A stretch of DNA of 7,118 bases from Romboutsia sp. 13368 (GCF_018336475.1 NZ_CP048741.1:43918-51035), one strand, 5' to 3'. Positions 1 to 5,890 are shown, counted from the stretch's first letter. The notes: a model not told the origin generated them from the letters alone. Program-made: numbers and translations.

Positions 1-48
1 AGTAATGATTAAAATATATAGTTAGAGAGATTAATTATTTGCCAAATG

Positions 49-81
49 TTGAGATTTAAGTAAAGCTAATTCTGATATAAT
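49..81 (+). promoter_or_regulatory. Probable extended -10 promoter of the ppx-like gene
   Basis: A perfect TATAAT (76-81) is preceded by TGA at 73-75, which makes an extended -10 element (TGnTATAAT). The best -35-like hexamer is TTGAGA at 49-54, but the 21-bp gap is longer than usual, so the extended -10 probably does most of the work. Transcription would start near 88-90 and leave a leader of about 28 nt. The rest of 1-48 shows no gene. Confidence 0.55.
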
Positions 82-103
82 AAATTAATATGAATAATTT
101 GAA

Positions 104-120
104 AAGGAGATAAATTTATG
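104..120 (+). promoter_or_regulatory. Ribosome binding site of the ppx-like gene
   Basis: AAGGAG at 104-109 is followed by an 8-nt spacer and ATG at 118. This strong Shine-Dalgarno match fixes the start. Confidence 0.85.
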
Positions 121-1038
121 AGGATTGGAACTATAGATATTGGAACTAATTCAATGAGACTTTTGATAGCAGATTATATAGATGGAAATTTAGTTAATAG
201 AAAAAAGTATGTAAATACAACTAGGATAGGACAAGGTGTTGATGAGCAAGGTTATATAAGTGAAGATGCTATAGAAAGAAATATAGATGCATTAGTAGAG
301 TTTTCTCGTATATGCAAAGAAAAAGGATGTAAAACAGTATATTGTATGGGAACTTCAGCACTTAGAGATAGTAAAAATAAAGATGTATTTATAAAACTAG
401 CTAAAGAAAAAACTGATATAGATGTAGAGATAATAAGTGGAGAAAAAGAGTCTCATTTAGGTTTTATGGGAGTATTAGAAGGTTTAGATGAAGTAGAAGA
501 TATACTTGTAGTAGATATAGGTGGAGGTTCTACAGAATTTATTATAGGAAATGAAGATGGAATAAGATTTTCTAAAAGTGAAAATGTTGGTGCTCTTAGA
601 ATGACTGAAAAATTTTTAAATCAAGATCCTATAAATGAAGATGAATTTAAGGATATGAGTAACTTTATATATGATGAGGTAAAAAATACTCTAGAGTGTG
701 TAAAAAATCATAAAGTTAAAAAAATTGTGGGTATAGGTGGGACTATAACTTCTCTTTCTGCAATGAATCAAGCTTTAGAAGTATATTCTATGGAAAAGAT
801 ACATAATAGTAAAATTTCTTTAAATGAAATAGAATTAATTCTACAAAATTTAAAAAAGATGACATTAAGTGATAAAAAATCTTTAAAAGGGCTACAACCA
901 AAAAGAGCGGATATAATAACTGCTGGTGTAGAAATATTATATACTATAATGAAAAATATAGAAATAGATGAGATAACAGTAAGTGAATACGATAATTTGG
1001 AAGGCTTAATGTGTCAAAATATAAAAAATATGTCTTAA
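118..1038 (+). CDS. ppx: Ppx/GppA family phosphatase (exopolyphosphatase or pppGpp phosphohydrolase)
   Basis: This is a 306-residue enzyme of the ASKHA (sugar kinase/Hsp70/actin) fold. Visible motifs are the phosphate-1 loop DIGTNSMRL (residues 7-15), the CMGTSALRDSKN segment (76-87), SGEKES (107-112) with the acidic residues that act catalytically in this family, the phosphate-2 loop VVDIGGGSTE (131-140), the GIGGT loop (205-209) and the GLQPKRADII signature (258-267). Family members remove terminal phosphate from inorganic polyphosphate or from pppGpp, and sequence alone does not tell these apart. The protein is short: it has only the two ASKHA domains and lacks the C-terminal HD-like domain of the roughly 500-residue E. 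coli Ppx and GppA. It has no signal peptide or membrane segment, so it should be cytosolic. spoIIE follows after 94 bp in the same direction, and no GC-rich terminator separates them, so read-through is possible. The family call is firm; the substrate is open. Confidence 0.88.
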   Translation: MRIGTIDIGTNSMRLLIADYIDGNLVNRKKYVNTTRIGQGVDEQGYISEDAIERNIDALVEFSRICKEKGCKTVYCMGTSALRDSKNKDVFIKLAKEKTDIDVEIISGEKESHLGFMGVLEGLDEVEDILVVDIGGGSTEFIIGNEDGIRFSKSENVGALRMTEKFLNQDPINEDEFKDMSNFIYDEVKNTLECVKNHKVKKIVGIGGTITSLSAMNQALEVYSMEKIHNSKISLNEIELILQNLKKMTLSDKKSLKGLQPKRADIITAGVEILYTIMKNIEIDEITVSEYDNLEGLMCQNIKNMS

Positions 1039-1063
1039 TATTTTAAAATTATTAAAACTTATT

Positions 1064-1097
1064 ATGACAAAATAAATCCTACTCTCTTTGTTACAAT
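1064..1097 (+). promoter_or_regulatory. Candidate Spo0A-dependent promoter of spoIIE
   Basis: A -35-like ATGACA (1064-1069, five of six to TTGACA) and a -10-like TACAAT (1092-1097, five of six) are separated by 22 bp. Such a spacer is too long for ordinary sigma-A promoters but is the known architecture of the Spo0A-activated spoIIG and spoIIE promoters of Bacillus subtilis. TGACAAA (1065-1071) overlaps the -35 and matches the 0A box TGNCGAA at all but one position. The transcription start would be about 1104, some 29 nt before the start codon. The match is by eye. Confidence 0.5.
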
Positions 1098-1116
1098 TTA
1101 TTTATAAGAAACAAAA

Positions 1117-1135
1117 GAGGGGGGATTTTTTTATG
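1117..1135 (+). promoter_or_regulatory. Ribosome binding site that fixes the spoIIE start
   Basis: GAGGGGGGA (1117-1125) is followed by seven T and ATG at 1133. It decides the start in favour of this ATG. An in-frame TTG 45 bases upstream (1088) has no Shine-Dalgarno sequence and would lie between the promoter elements. Confidence 0.85.
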
Positions 1136-3511
1136 GATAAAAGTTCAATAAGTATACCAAGTAATAAACTTAATTCAAAAAATATAAATGTAAATTTATT
1201 AAAGTATATTAATCCTAGTTTAATAATATTCAGCTTAATGAGTTTTTTCTTAAGCAGGTCTATTTTAATAGGTTCTATAGCTCCTTTGGGAATAGCATTT
1301 TTCTTAGGTATGAGTAAATTAGAGAGATATAGAATACCTTTGTTTATATCAACGCTAGCAGGAATTATACTATCAGGGAATTCAATAGCTTATATAGTAA
1401 AATATATTGTTTGCTTAGTGATATTTATGATTATAAGCAATAAGATAAAAAATAATAACTCATATTTGAAAATTTCATTTATCGGAGCATTTATAGTTTT
1501 TCCAATATCAGTAGGACAAGTTATACTATCTGATAAGTATTTATATGATATATTATTATGCTCTATGGAAGCAATTATTACATTTATTTCTATTTATATA
1601 TTTTTATTTGGGATAAACCTTATGACAAATATAAATAATCGTATTTCTGTAAATGTGGAAGAGTCTATAGCATTAAGTTTTATAGTTATATTTAGCATAA
1701 TGGGAATAGGTAATATAGAAATTTTAGGTATATCTATACAAACTGTTTTAGCAACAGTATTAATTTTAACTACATGTATAGTAGGTGGGGCTACTATGGG
1801 TGCTAGTTCAGGAGTAGTTGTAGGGATAGCTTTTTTAATTAATAATATATCTTCTGCAATTTATATGGGAATATACTCTGTTGCAGGATTAGTCGGAGGA
1901 ACTTTAAATAAACTTGGAAAGTATTTTTCTATATTAGGATATATATTAAGTTGGATTATGGTATATGGTTATACATCAGGGCTTGAATCTAATATTAATC
2001 AAATAAGAGACATATTAATAGCAAGTTTAATAGTAGTTTTATTACCAAATAATATTTTTAAAAATTTAGAAAAAATTATAAAGTTAAATGTAGAATCAAA
2101 TGATGTAGTTTATGATTATATAAAAAGAAGTAAGGATATGACTAATTCTAAATTAGTAAATATGTATAAGGCTTATGATGAACTTGCTGATATATTTGAT
2201 AAGATTAGAGAAAAAGATAAAGTTATTGACACAAGAGATATAGCTAATATTATAGATATGATACATAATGATGAATGTAGAAATTGTAGCATGAGAAGGA
2301 GATGTTGGGATTTAAACTTTACTCATACATATACATTGATGGGAGAAATATTAGAGGATTTAGAAGAAAGTGGACAAGTAACCCTTGATTGTATTAGTAA
2401 AGAGTTTAAGAAAGAATGTCTAAAACCTGAAGAAATAGTTAAAGTAGCAAACTATTATTATAAATTATTCTTAGTAGATTATAACTGGAGCTTAAGATTT
2501 TCAGAAAGTAGGAAGTTAATTGGAAACCAAATAAAAAGTATATCAAAATCGATAGAATCATTATCAAAAGATTTAGAAGGAAATATTGTTGTAGATTTAG
2601 AAAAAGAAAAAAATATTTATGATCAACTACAAAGATCAGGAATTCATGTTAATAAAGTTAGTTATATAAGTAAAGGTTTAGATGATTTTGATATAACGAT
2701 AGATAAAGATACATGTAGTGATGGTTGTATGTGTGAAAATAGATTAATACAAGTTGTTTCAGATATAGTTGAAGAAAACATAACAGCACAAAAAATAGGA
2801 TGTCATTCATTGGGAGGAAAATGTAAAATAAGCTTTACTAAAGCTCAAAAATATAAAGCTATAACAGAAGTGGCAGGAATGTCTAGAGATGGTCATATTT
2901 TATGTGGTGATAATTATACATATATGGATATAAATGATGGTAAGTATATGGTAGCAATAAGTGATGGAATGGGTAAAGGTAAGAAAGCTTATGAAGAGTC
3001 TTATATTACTATAGATATTTTAGAAAAAATGATGGATGCAAAAATAGATGATGAAATAGTTATAAATACTATAAATAACATGTTACTTCTTAAATCTTCA
3101 GATGAAGAAATGTTCTCTACATTAGATTTAGGAATAATAGATTTAAAAAGAGGAATATTAGAAACTATAAAGATGGGGGCATGCTCTACGTACATAAAAA
3201 GAAATGAAGAAGATATAGATTTAATATCATCATCATCACTTCCAGTAGGAATACTTTCAGATATAAAACTAGATAGAAAAACAACTAAGGTTAAATATGG
3301 AGATTACATAGTTATGGTATCTGATGGAATACTTGATGCAGGGAAGAATAAGAATTTAGGTGATAACTGGCTTATATACTTCTTAAAACAAATAAAAACT
3401 ACAAATCCTAAAGAAATTGCTAATTTAATACTAGATAGAGCTCTTGAAATACAAGAAGGCTCTGTTGAAGATGATATGACAGTATTAGTTACGAAGATAT
3501 GTAGCAATTAA
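1133..3511 (+). CDS. spoIIE: Stage II sporulation protein E, PP2C-type phosphatase (SpoIIE)
   Basis: The protein has 792 residues from the ATG at 1133. SpoIIE dephosphorylates the anti-anti-sigma factor SpoIIAA and so frees sigma-F in the forespore; in B. subtilis it also binds FtsZ at the polar septum. Three parts are visible. Residues about 27-305 are a run of roughly ten hydrophobic segments. A central regulatory region of about 306-570 has a CRNCSMRRRCW cluster (C382, C385, C391) and further cysteines at 528, 532, 534, 557 and 564. The PP2C domain spans about 580-792. Its metal-binding motifs are intact: CGDNY (D593), AISDGMGKG (D611), MVSDGILDA (D731) and EDDMTVLV (D780/D781). Length and order match full-length family members. 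No terminator follows directly; the transcript would run through the DnaA-box region to the hairpin at 3895-3946. Confidence 0.96.
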   Translation: MDKSSISIPSNKLNSKNINVNLLKYINPSLIIFSLMSFFLSRSILIGSIAPLGIAFFLGMSKLERYRIPLFISTLAGIILSGNSIAYIVKYIVCLVIFMIISNKIKNNNSYLKISFIGAFIVFPISVGQVILSDKYLYDILLCSMEAIITFISIYIFLFGINLMTNINNRISVNVEESIALSFIVIFSIMGIGNIEILGISIQTVLATVLILTTCIVGGATMGASSGVVVGIAFLINNISSAIYMGIYSVAGLVGGTLNKLGKYFSILGYILSWIMVYGYTSGLESNINQIRDILIASLIVVLLPNNIFKNLEKIIKLNVESNDVVYDYIKRSKDMTNSKLVNMYKAYDELADIFDKIREKDKVIDTRDIANIIDMIHNDECRNCSMRRRCWDLNFTHTYTLMGEILEDLEESGQVTLDCISKEFKKECLKPEEIVKVANYYYKLFLVDYNWSLRFSESRKLIGNQIKSISKSIESLSKDLEGNIVVDLEKEKNIYDQLQRSGIHVNKVSYISKGLDDFDITIDKDTCSDGCMCENRLIQVVSDIVEENITAQKIGCHSLGGKCKISFTKAQKYKAITEVAGMSRDGHILCGDNYTYMDINDGKYMVAISDGMGKGKKAYEESYITIDILEKMMDAKIDDEIVINTINNMLLLKSSDEEMFSTLDLGIIDLKRGILETIKMGACSTYIKRNEEDIDLISSSSLPVGILSDIKLDRKTTKVKYGDYIVMVSDGILDAGKNKNLGDNWLIYFLKQIKTTNPKEIANLILDRALEIQEGSVEDDMTVLVTKICSN

Positions 3512-3518
3512 ATAAACG

Positions 3519-3527
3519 TTATCAACA
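3519..3527 (+). promoter_or_regulatory. DnaA box 1
   Basis: TTATCAACA, one mismatch to TTATCCACA. First box of tandem unit 1; it begins 8 bp after the spoIIE stop codon. Confidence 0.65.
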
Positions 3528-3530
3528 ATA

Positions 3531-3539
3531 TGTGTATAA
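3531..3539 (-). promoter_or_regulatory. DnaA box 2
   Basis: Reads TTATACACA on the - strand, one mismatch to consensus and within the relaxed form TTWTNCACA. It faces box 1. Confidence 0.65.
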
Positions 3540-3540
3540 C

Positions 3541-3549
3541 TTATCAACA
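3541..3549 (+). promoter_or_regulatory. DnaA box 3
   Basis: TTATCAACA, exactly 22 bp (about two helical turns) after box 1 and in the same orientation. Confidence 0.65.
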
Positions 3550-3552
3550 AAA

Positions 3553-3561
3553 TGTGGATAA
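3553..3561 (-). promoter_or_regulatory. DnaA box 4, perfect consensus
   Basis: TGTGGATAA, the exact complement of TTATCCACA, 22 bp after box 2. Confidence 0.75.
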
Positions 3562-3592
3562 CTATTTTGATAACTTAAAACTAGTATAAATA

Positions 3593-3604
3593 TTGGAATT
3601 CCAA
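3593..3604. repeat. 12-bp perfect palindrome
   Basis: TTGGAATTCCAA is perfectly self-complementary and lies two bases before the 0A box. It has the size and symmetry of a dimeric regulator site, but I cannot name a regulator and it could be chance. Confidence 0.4.
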
Positions 3605-3606
3605 AG

Positions 3607-3613
3607 TTCGACA
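3607..3613 (-). promoter_or_regulatory. Perfect Spo0A box
   Basis: TTCGACA reads TGTCGAA on the - strand, an exact match to the 0A box TGNCGAA. It is the only perfect copy I noticed in the window and lies between the two dense groups of DnaA boxes. No clear promoter is attached, so it may act on DNA structure or replication rather than transcription, or be chance. Confidence 0.5.
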
Positions 3614-3670
3614 GGGTCTTACAAAAAAGTAGAAATTTATAAAATAAACAGATAATATATTTAATTTTAC

Positions 3671-3679
3671 TTATCAACA
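3671..3679 (+). promoter_or_regulatory. DnaA box 5
   Basis: TTATCAACA at the head of the degenerate third copy of the 22-bp unit. Confidence 0.65.
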
Positions 3680-3705
3680 AAATGTACTAAATATATACTT
3701 AAAAT

Positions 3706-3714
3706 TGTTGATAA
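3706..3714 (-). promoter_or_regulatory. DnaA box 6
   Basis: TGTTGATAA (TTATCAACA on -). With the next box it forms an 11-bp direct repeat, ATTGTTGATAA, at 3704-3714 and 3725-3735. Confidence 0.65.
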
Positions 3715-3726
3715 AACTATAATTAT

Positions 3727-3735
3727 TGTTGATAA
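3727..3735 (-). promoter_or_regulatory. DnaA box 7
   Basis: TGTTGATAA, 21 bp (two helical turns) after box 6 and in the same orientation, so both should face the same side of the helix. Confidence 0.65.
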
Positions 3736-3782
3736 TATTAAATTATTGCGAAGAAACTAAAAAATAATTAACGACAAATATA

Positions 3783-3812
3783 TTGAAAAAACTAGATTTT
3801 TGTAAATAAGAT
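3783..3812 (+). promoter_or_regulatory. Weak promoter candidate A for pepF
   Basis: TTGAAA (3783-3788, five of six) and TAAGAT (3807-3812, four of six) are 18 bp apart. A start near 3819 would give a leader of roughly 130 nt that includes the whole hairpin and the competing pairing at 3867-3872. Confidence 0.25.
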
Positions 3813-3835
3813 ACATGTGAATATGTTAATAACTA

Positions 3836-3844
3836 TGTGGATAA
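3836..3844 (-). promoter_or_regulatory. DnaA box 8, perfect consensus
   Basis: TGTGGATAA, the exact complement of TTATCCACA. A weaker TGTTAATAA (3824-3832, same orientation) lies 12 bp before it. It overlaps the -35-like hexamer of a candidate pepF promoter. Confidence 0.7.
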
Positions 3845-3866
3845 AAATAGAGTAACCTAGTATAAC
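3838..3866 (+). promoter_or_regulatory. Weak promoter candidate B for pepF, overlapping DnaA box 8
   Basis: TGGATA (3838-3843, four of six) and TATAAC (3861-3866, five of six) are 17 bp apart. The -35 lies inside the perfect DnaA box 3836-3844, so DnaA binding would be expected to affect it. The nonamer CTAGTATAA that holds this -10 also occurs at 3581-3589. Confidence 0.3.
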
Positions 3867-3894
3867 GATGGTAAAACTTTGAATATTATTATAT

Positions 3895-3946
3895 AAAAAA
3901 GCCATCCTAATAAATAAGTATATTCTATTGAAAGGATGGCTTTTTT
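3895..3946 (+). terminator. Terminator-like hairpin overlapping the pepF ribosome binding site
   Basis: The arm 3895-3908 (AAAAAAGCCATCCT) pairs perfectly over 14 bp with 3933-3946, around a 24-nt loop. The right arm runs into a seven-T tract that ends at 3947. It is the first terminator-like structure after spoIIE and, with an A-run on the left, could work on both strands. The pepF Shine-Dalgarno sequence lies in and just before the right arm, and the start codon follows the T tract directly. The hairpin could therefore end spoIIE read-through and also hide the pepF ribosome binding site. Confidence 0.75.
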
Positions 3947-3950
3947 TATG
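3931..3950 (+). promoter_or_regulatory. pepF ribosome binding site inside the hairpin arm
   Basis: AAAGGA (3931-3936) sits 11 nt before ATG 3948. Its GGA belongs to the right arm of the hairpin. The in-frame ATG at 3936 overlaps this site and has no Shine-Dalgarno of its own, so 3948 is the better start. Confidence 0.6.
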
Positions 3951-5855
3951 GATAAAAAATTATTTAAAGCAATTATACCCTTGTGTATATTTATTTTATT
4001 TATATCATTTTTCATACAAAACCATAATGATAAATATAAAAATGAAGAAGTAATTGAAACTATGGCTAAGAATGAAGAAAAAGAAGATACAAAAAATGAT
4101 AATACCGAGAGTTCATCAAAAATTGATTATAGTAAAACTAGTTGGAATTTAGAAAGTTTATATAAGAATGAAGATGAGTGGAATAAAGAATTAAAAAAAT
4201 TTAATGAAGATATGAAAGAATTAAAAAACTACGTTGGAAAAATAACTAAATCAAAAACTCACTTATCTTTTGCATTAGATATAAAAGAAAAATTAGATAT
4301 AAGAATAGATAAACTTTATTGCTATGTAAAGCTAAATCAAGATATTAATAAAAGTTCATATAAATATATTAATATGAAAGAAAATATAAATACAGTATAT
4401 AGAGAATATTCTAATATATGTTCAGATTTAGAGTTAGAATTACTTAAATTATCCGATAAAGATTATAATAAATTTATAGAAGATAAAAAAATAAATAAAA
4501 AATATGGTATGTACTTAAAAGAAATTAGAAGGTCTAAGGATTATTATTTAGACGAAAAATCAGAACATTTACTTACTAATACATCATATATATCATCACT
4601 TCCGGGTCAAGTATATGATTTATTTAAGAATATGGATAAAAAAACAAACCTTAACCCGGCGGAGTATAAAAGTGCACTAGAAAGTTCAGATAGGAATGAG
4701 AGAAAAACTGCATATCAAAATGAATTTATAGCATATAACGATAATATAAATACACTATCTGGGTTGCTTATAGGACAAGTTAAAAAGAATGTATTTTATT
4801 CATCTGAAAGAGGATATAAATCATCATTAGATATGTATTTAAAAGGTGATGATATAGATGAAAGTGTCTATAATAAATTAATAGAGACTGTAAATAATAA
4901 TGTTGGAAGTCTTCATAAATATATAAGTTTAAGAAAAAAAGTATTAAATTTAGATAAAGTATATTATTATGATATGTTTACACCTTTAGTAGAAACAGTA
5001 GATTCAAATTTAACATATGATAAGGGTCAAGGTATTGTTTATGCAGCTCTATCTCCATTAGGAAAAGAATACGGTGATGTTTTATATAAAGCATTTAATG
5101 AAAAGTGGATAGATGTATTTTCTAATGATAATAAAGTTAGTGGTGCATATTGTTTATCTCTGTATGAGAATCATCCCTATGTATTACTTAACTATAATAA
5201 TTCTTTAGGGTCAGTATCTACGATGGCTCATGAATTAGGTCATGCTGTATATGAATATATGAGTTCAAAAAATCAAAGCTATTTTAATTCAAATCCATCT
5301 ATATTTACTCATGAGGTAGCATCTACTACTAATGAAGCATTATTATATGAGATGTTAATAAAAAATGCAGAAAATGATGAACAAAAGGCATATTATATAA
5401 CTCAGTATTTAGATTTAATAAAGGATACATTATATATTCAGACTATGTATGCAGAGTTTGAAAAAAATATACATGAGTTAGTTGAACAAAATAAAAATAT
5501 AAATGCATTAGTATTAGATGATATTTGGGGACAACTGTTAGTAAAATATTATGGTAAAGATTATGAATTAGATCAGTTAGCTAAAGTAGGCTGGTCAAGA
5601 ATACCGCATTTTTATAATAGTTTTTATGTATATAAGTATGCTACAGGATGTAGTGCAGGTGTAAGTTTTGCTGAAGATATATTAAAAAATGGATCTGATA
5701 ATTATATAAAATTCCTTAAAAAAGGAGGTTCAGATTATCCTATAAAAGTTTTAAAAGATACAGGAGTTGATTTAACAAATACTAAGCCAATAGAAGATAC
5801 GATTAAAAAATTTGATTCTTTAGTTAAAGAGCTAGAAAATATAGTACTAAAATAA
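3948..5855 (+). CDS. pepF: Membrane-anchored oligoendopeptidase F (peptidase family M3B)
   Basis: The protein has 635 residues from ATG 3948. PepF enzymes are zinc metallopeptidases that cut short peptides. The zinc site is intact: HELGH at residues 428-432 and the third ligand E456 in the HEVASTTNE segment (455-463). The substrate-binding stretch IPHFYNSFYVYKYATG follows (about 552-567, with H554 and Y556). The PepF N-terminal domain starts at about residue 64 (TSWNLESLY). Unlike the usual cytosolic PepF, this one starts with a short basic end, a hydrophobic segment at about 7-24 and a charged linker rich in E, K, N and D to about 60. That is a signal anchor, so the catalytic part probably faces outward. 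The segment contains a Cys (IPLC) but no proper lipobox. It is bounded by the hairpin upstream and a terminator at 5891-5922, so it is likely transcribed alone, unless spoIIE transcripts read through. The enzyme call is firm; the location is inferred. Confidence 0.93.
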   Translation: MDKKLFKAIIPLCIFILFISFFIQNHNDKYKNEEVIETMAKNEEKEDTKNDNTESSSKIDYSKTSWNLESLYKNEDEWNKELKKFNEDMKELKNYVGKITKSKTHLSFALDIKEKLDIRIDKLYCYVKLNQDINKSSYKYINMKENINTVYREYSNICSDLELELLKLSDKDYNKFIEDKKINKKYGMYLKEIRRSKDYYLDEKSEHLLTNTSYISSLPGQVYDLFKNMDKKTNLNPAEYKSALESSDRNERKTAYQNEFIAYNDNINTLSGLLIGQVKKNVFYSSERGYKSSLDMYLKGDDIDESVYNKLIETVNNNVGSLHKYISLRKKVLNLDKVYYYDMFTPLVETVDSNLTYDKGQGIVYAALSPLGKEYGDVLYKAFNEKWIDVFSNDNKVSGAYCLSLYENHPYVLLNYNNSLGSVSTMAHELGHAVYEYMSSKNQSYFNSNPSIFTHEVASTTNEALLYEMLIKNAENDEQKAYYITQYLDLIKDTLYIQTMYAEFEKNIHELVEQNKNINALVLDDIWGQLLVKYYGKDYELDQLAKVGWSRIPHFYNSFYVYKYATGCSAGVSFAEDILKNGSDNYIKFLKKGGSDYPIKVLKDTGVDLTNTKPIEDTIKKFDSLVKELENIVLK

Positions 5856-5890
5856 TTAAATGACAATGGAAATGCTTAATGCTAAAATAT

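Larger units (their letters stand above)
3519..3562 (+). repeat. Two tandem 22-bp units, each a convergent pair of DnaA boxes
   Basis: Units 3519-3540 and 3541-3562 agree at 20 of 22 positions. Each starts with TTATCAACA on + and ends with a box on - (TGTGTATAA, then TGTGGATAA), so each is also an imperfect inverted repeat. A third, decayed copy starts at 3671: its first 15 bases are identical to the second unit, after which the inverted box is lost (GTACTAAA instead of GTGGATAA). Confidence 0.8.
3512..3947. other. DnaA-box cluster region between spoIIE and pepF
   Basis: This 436-bp stretch has no open frame with a ribosome binding site. It holds eight 9-mers that match the DnaA box TTATCCACA with at most one mismatch: TTATCAACA on + at 3519, 3541 and 3671; the same on - at 3706-3714 and 3727-3735; TTATACACA on - at 3531-3539; and perfect TTATCCACA on - at 3553-3561 and 3836-3844. 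A weaker TTATTAACA is at 3824-3832 (-). The neighbours are not dnaA, dnaN or rpmH, so this is not a textbook oriC. In B. subtilis, DnaA-box clusters away from oriC are known to restrain initiation by binding DnaA; that function here is inferred. The stretch also holds a 0A box, a palindrome, two weak promoters and the hairpin before pepF. Confidence 0.8.

Noticed and set aside
1039..1060. AT-only inverted repeat after the ppx-like gene as a terminator
   Set aside because: The stem has no G-C pairs and no T tract suited to termination.
1088..1132. An upstream TTG start that would add 15 residues to SpoIIE
   Set aside because: It has no ribosome binding site and lies inside the promoter region, whereas ATG 1133 has a strong GAGGGGGGA 7 nt upstream.
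3001..3195. Minus-strand reading frame of 64 codons inside spoIIE
   Set aside because: It lies wholly within the PP2C-coding part of spoIIE and has no recognisable domain; it is a shadow of the real gene.
3304..3507. Minus-strand reading frame of 67 codons at the end of spoIIE
   Set aside because: It is antisense to conserved SpoIIE motifs and has no supporting signals.
3565..3573. An additional DnaA box at TTTTGATAA
   Set aside because: It reads TTATCAAAA on the - strand, two mismatches from consensus including the critical C near the end.
3718..3723. A perfect TATAAT in the cluster, as the promoter of a hidden RNA
   Set aside because: There is no acceptable -35 at 16-18 bp and no extended -10, and such hexamers are common in sequence this AT-rich.
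3512..3735. A CRISPR array suggested by the repeated TTATCAACA motifs
   Set aside because: The repeats are 9-22 bp, occur in both orientations and have no regular unique spacers; they are protein-binding boxes.
3768..3776. A second 0A box at TTAACGACA
   Set aside because: It reads TGTCGTT on the - strand, with two mismatches in the core, which is too weak to call.
3936..3947. An ATG at 3936 that would add four residues (MAFF) to PepF
   Set aside because: It overlaps the Shine-Dalgarno and the hairpin arm and lacks its own ribosome binding site; ATG 3948 is better placed.
3512..3947. The chromosomal origin oriC itself
   Set aside because: dnaA, dnaN and rpmH are absent from both flanks, and I see no clear DnaA-trio and unwinding element. 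A non-origin cluster is the safer reading, though the whole genome would be needed to exclude an origin.
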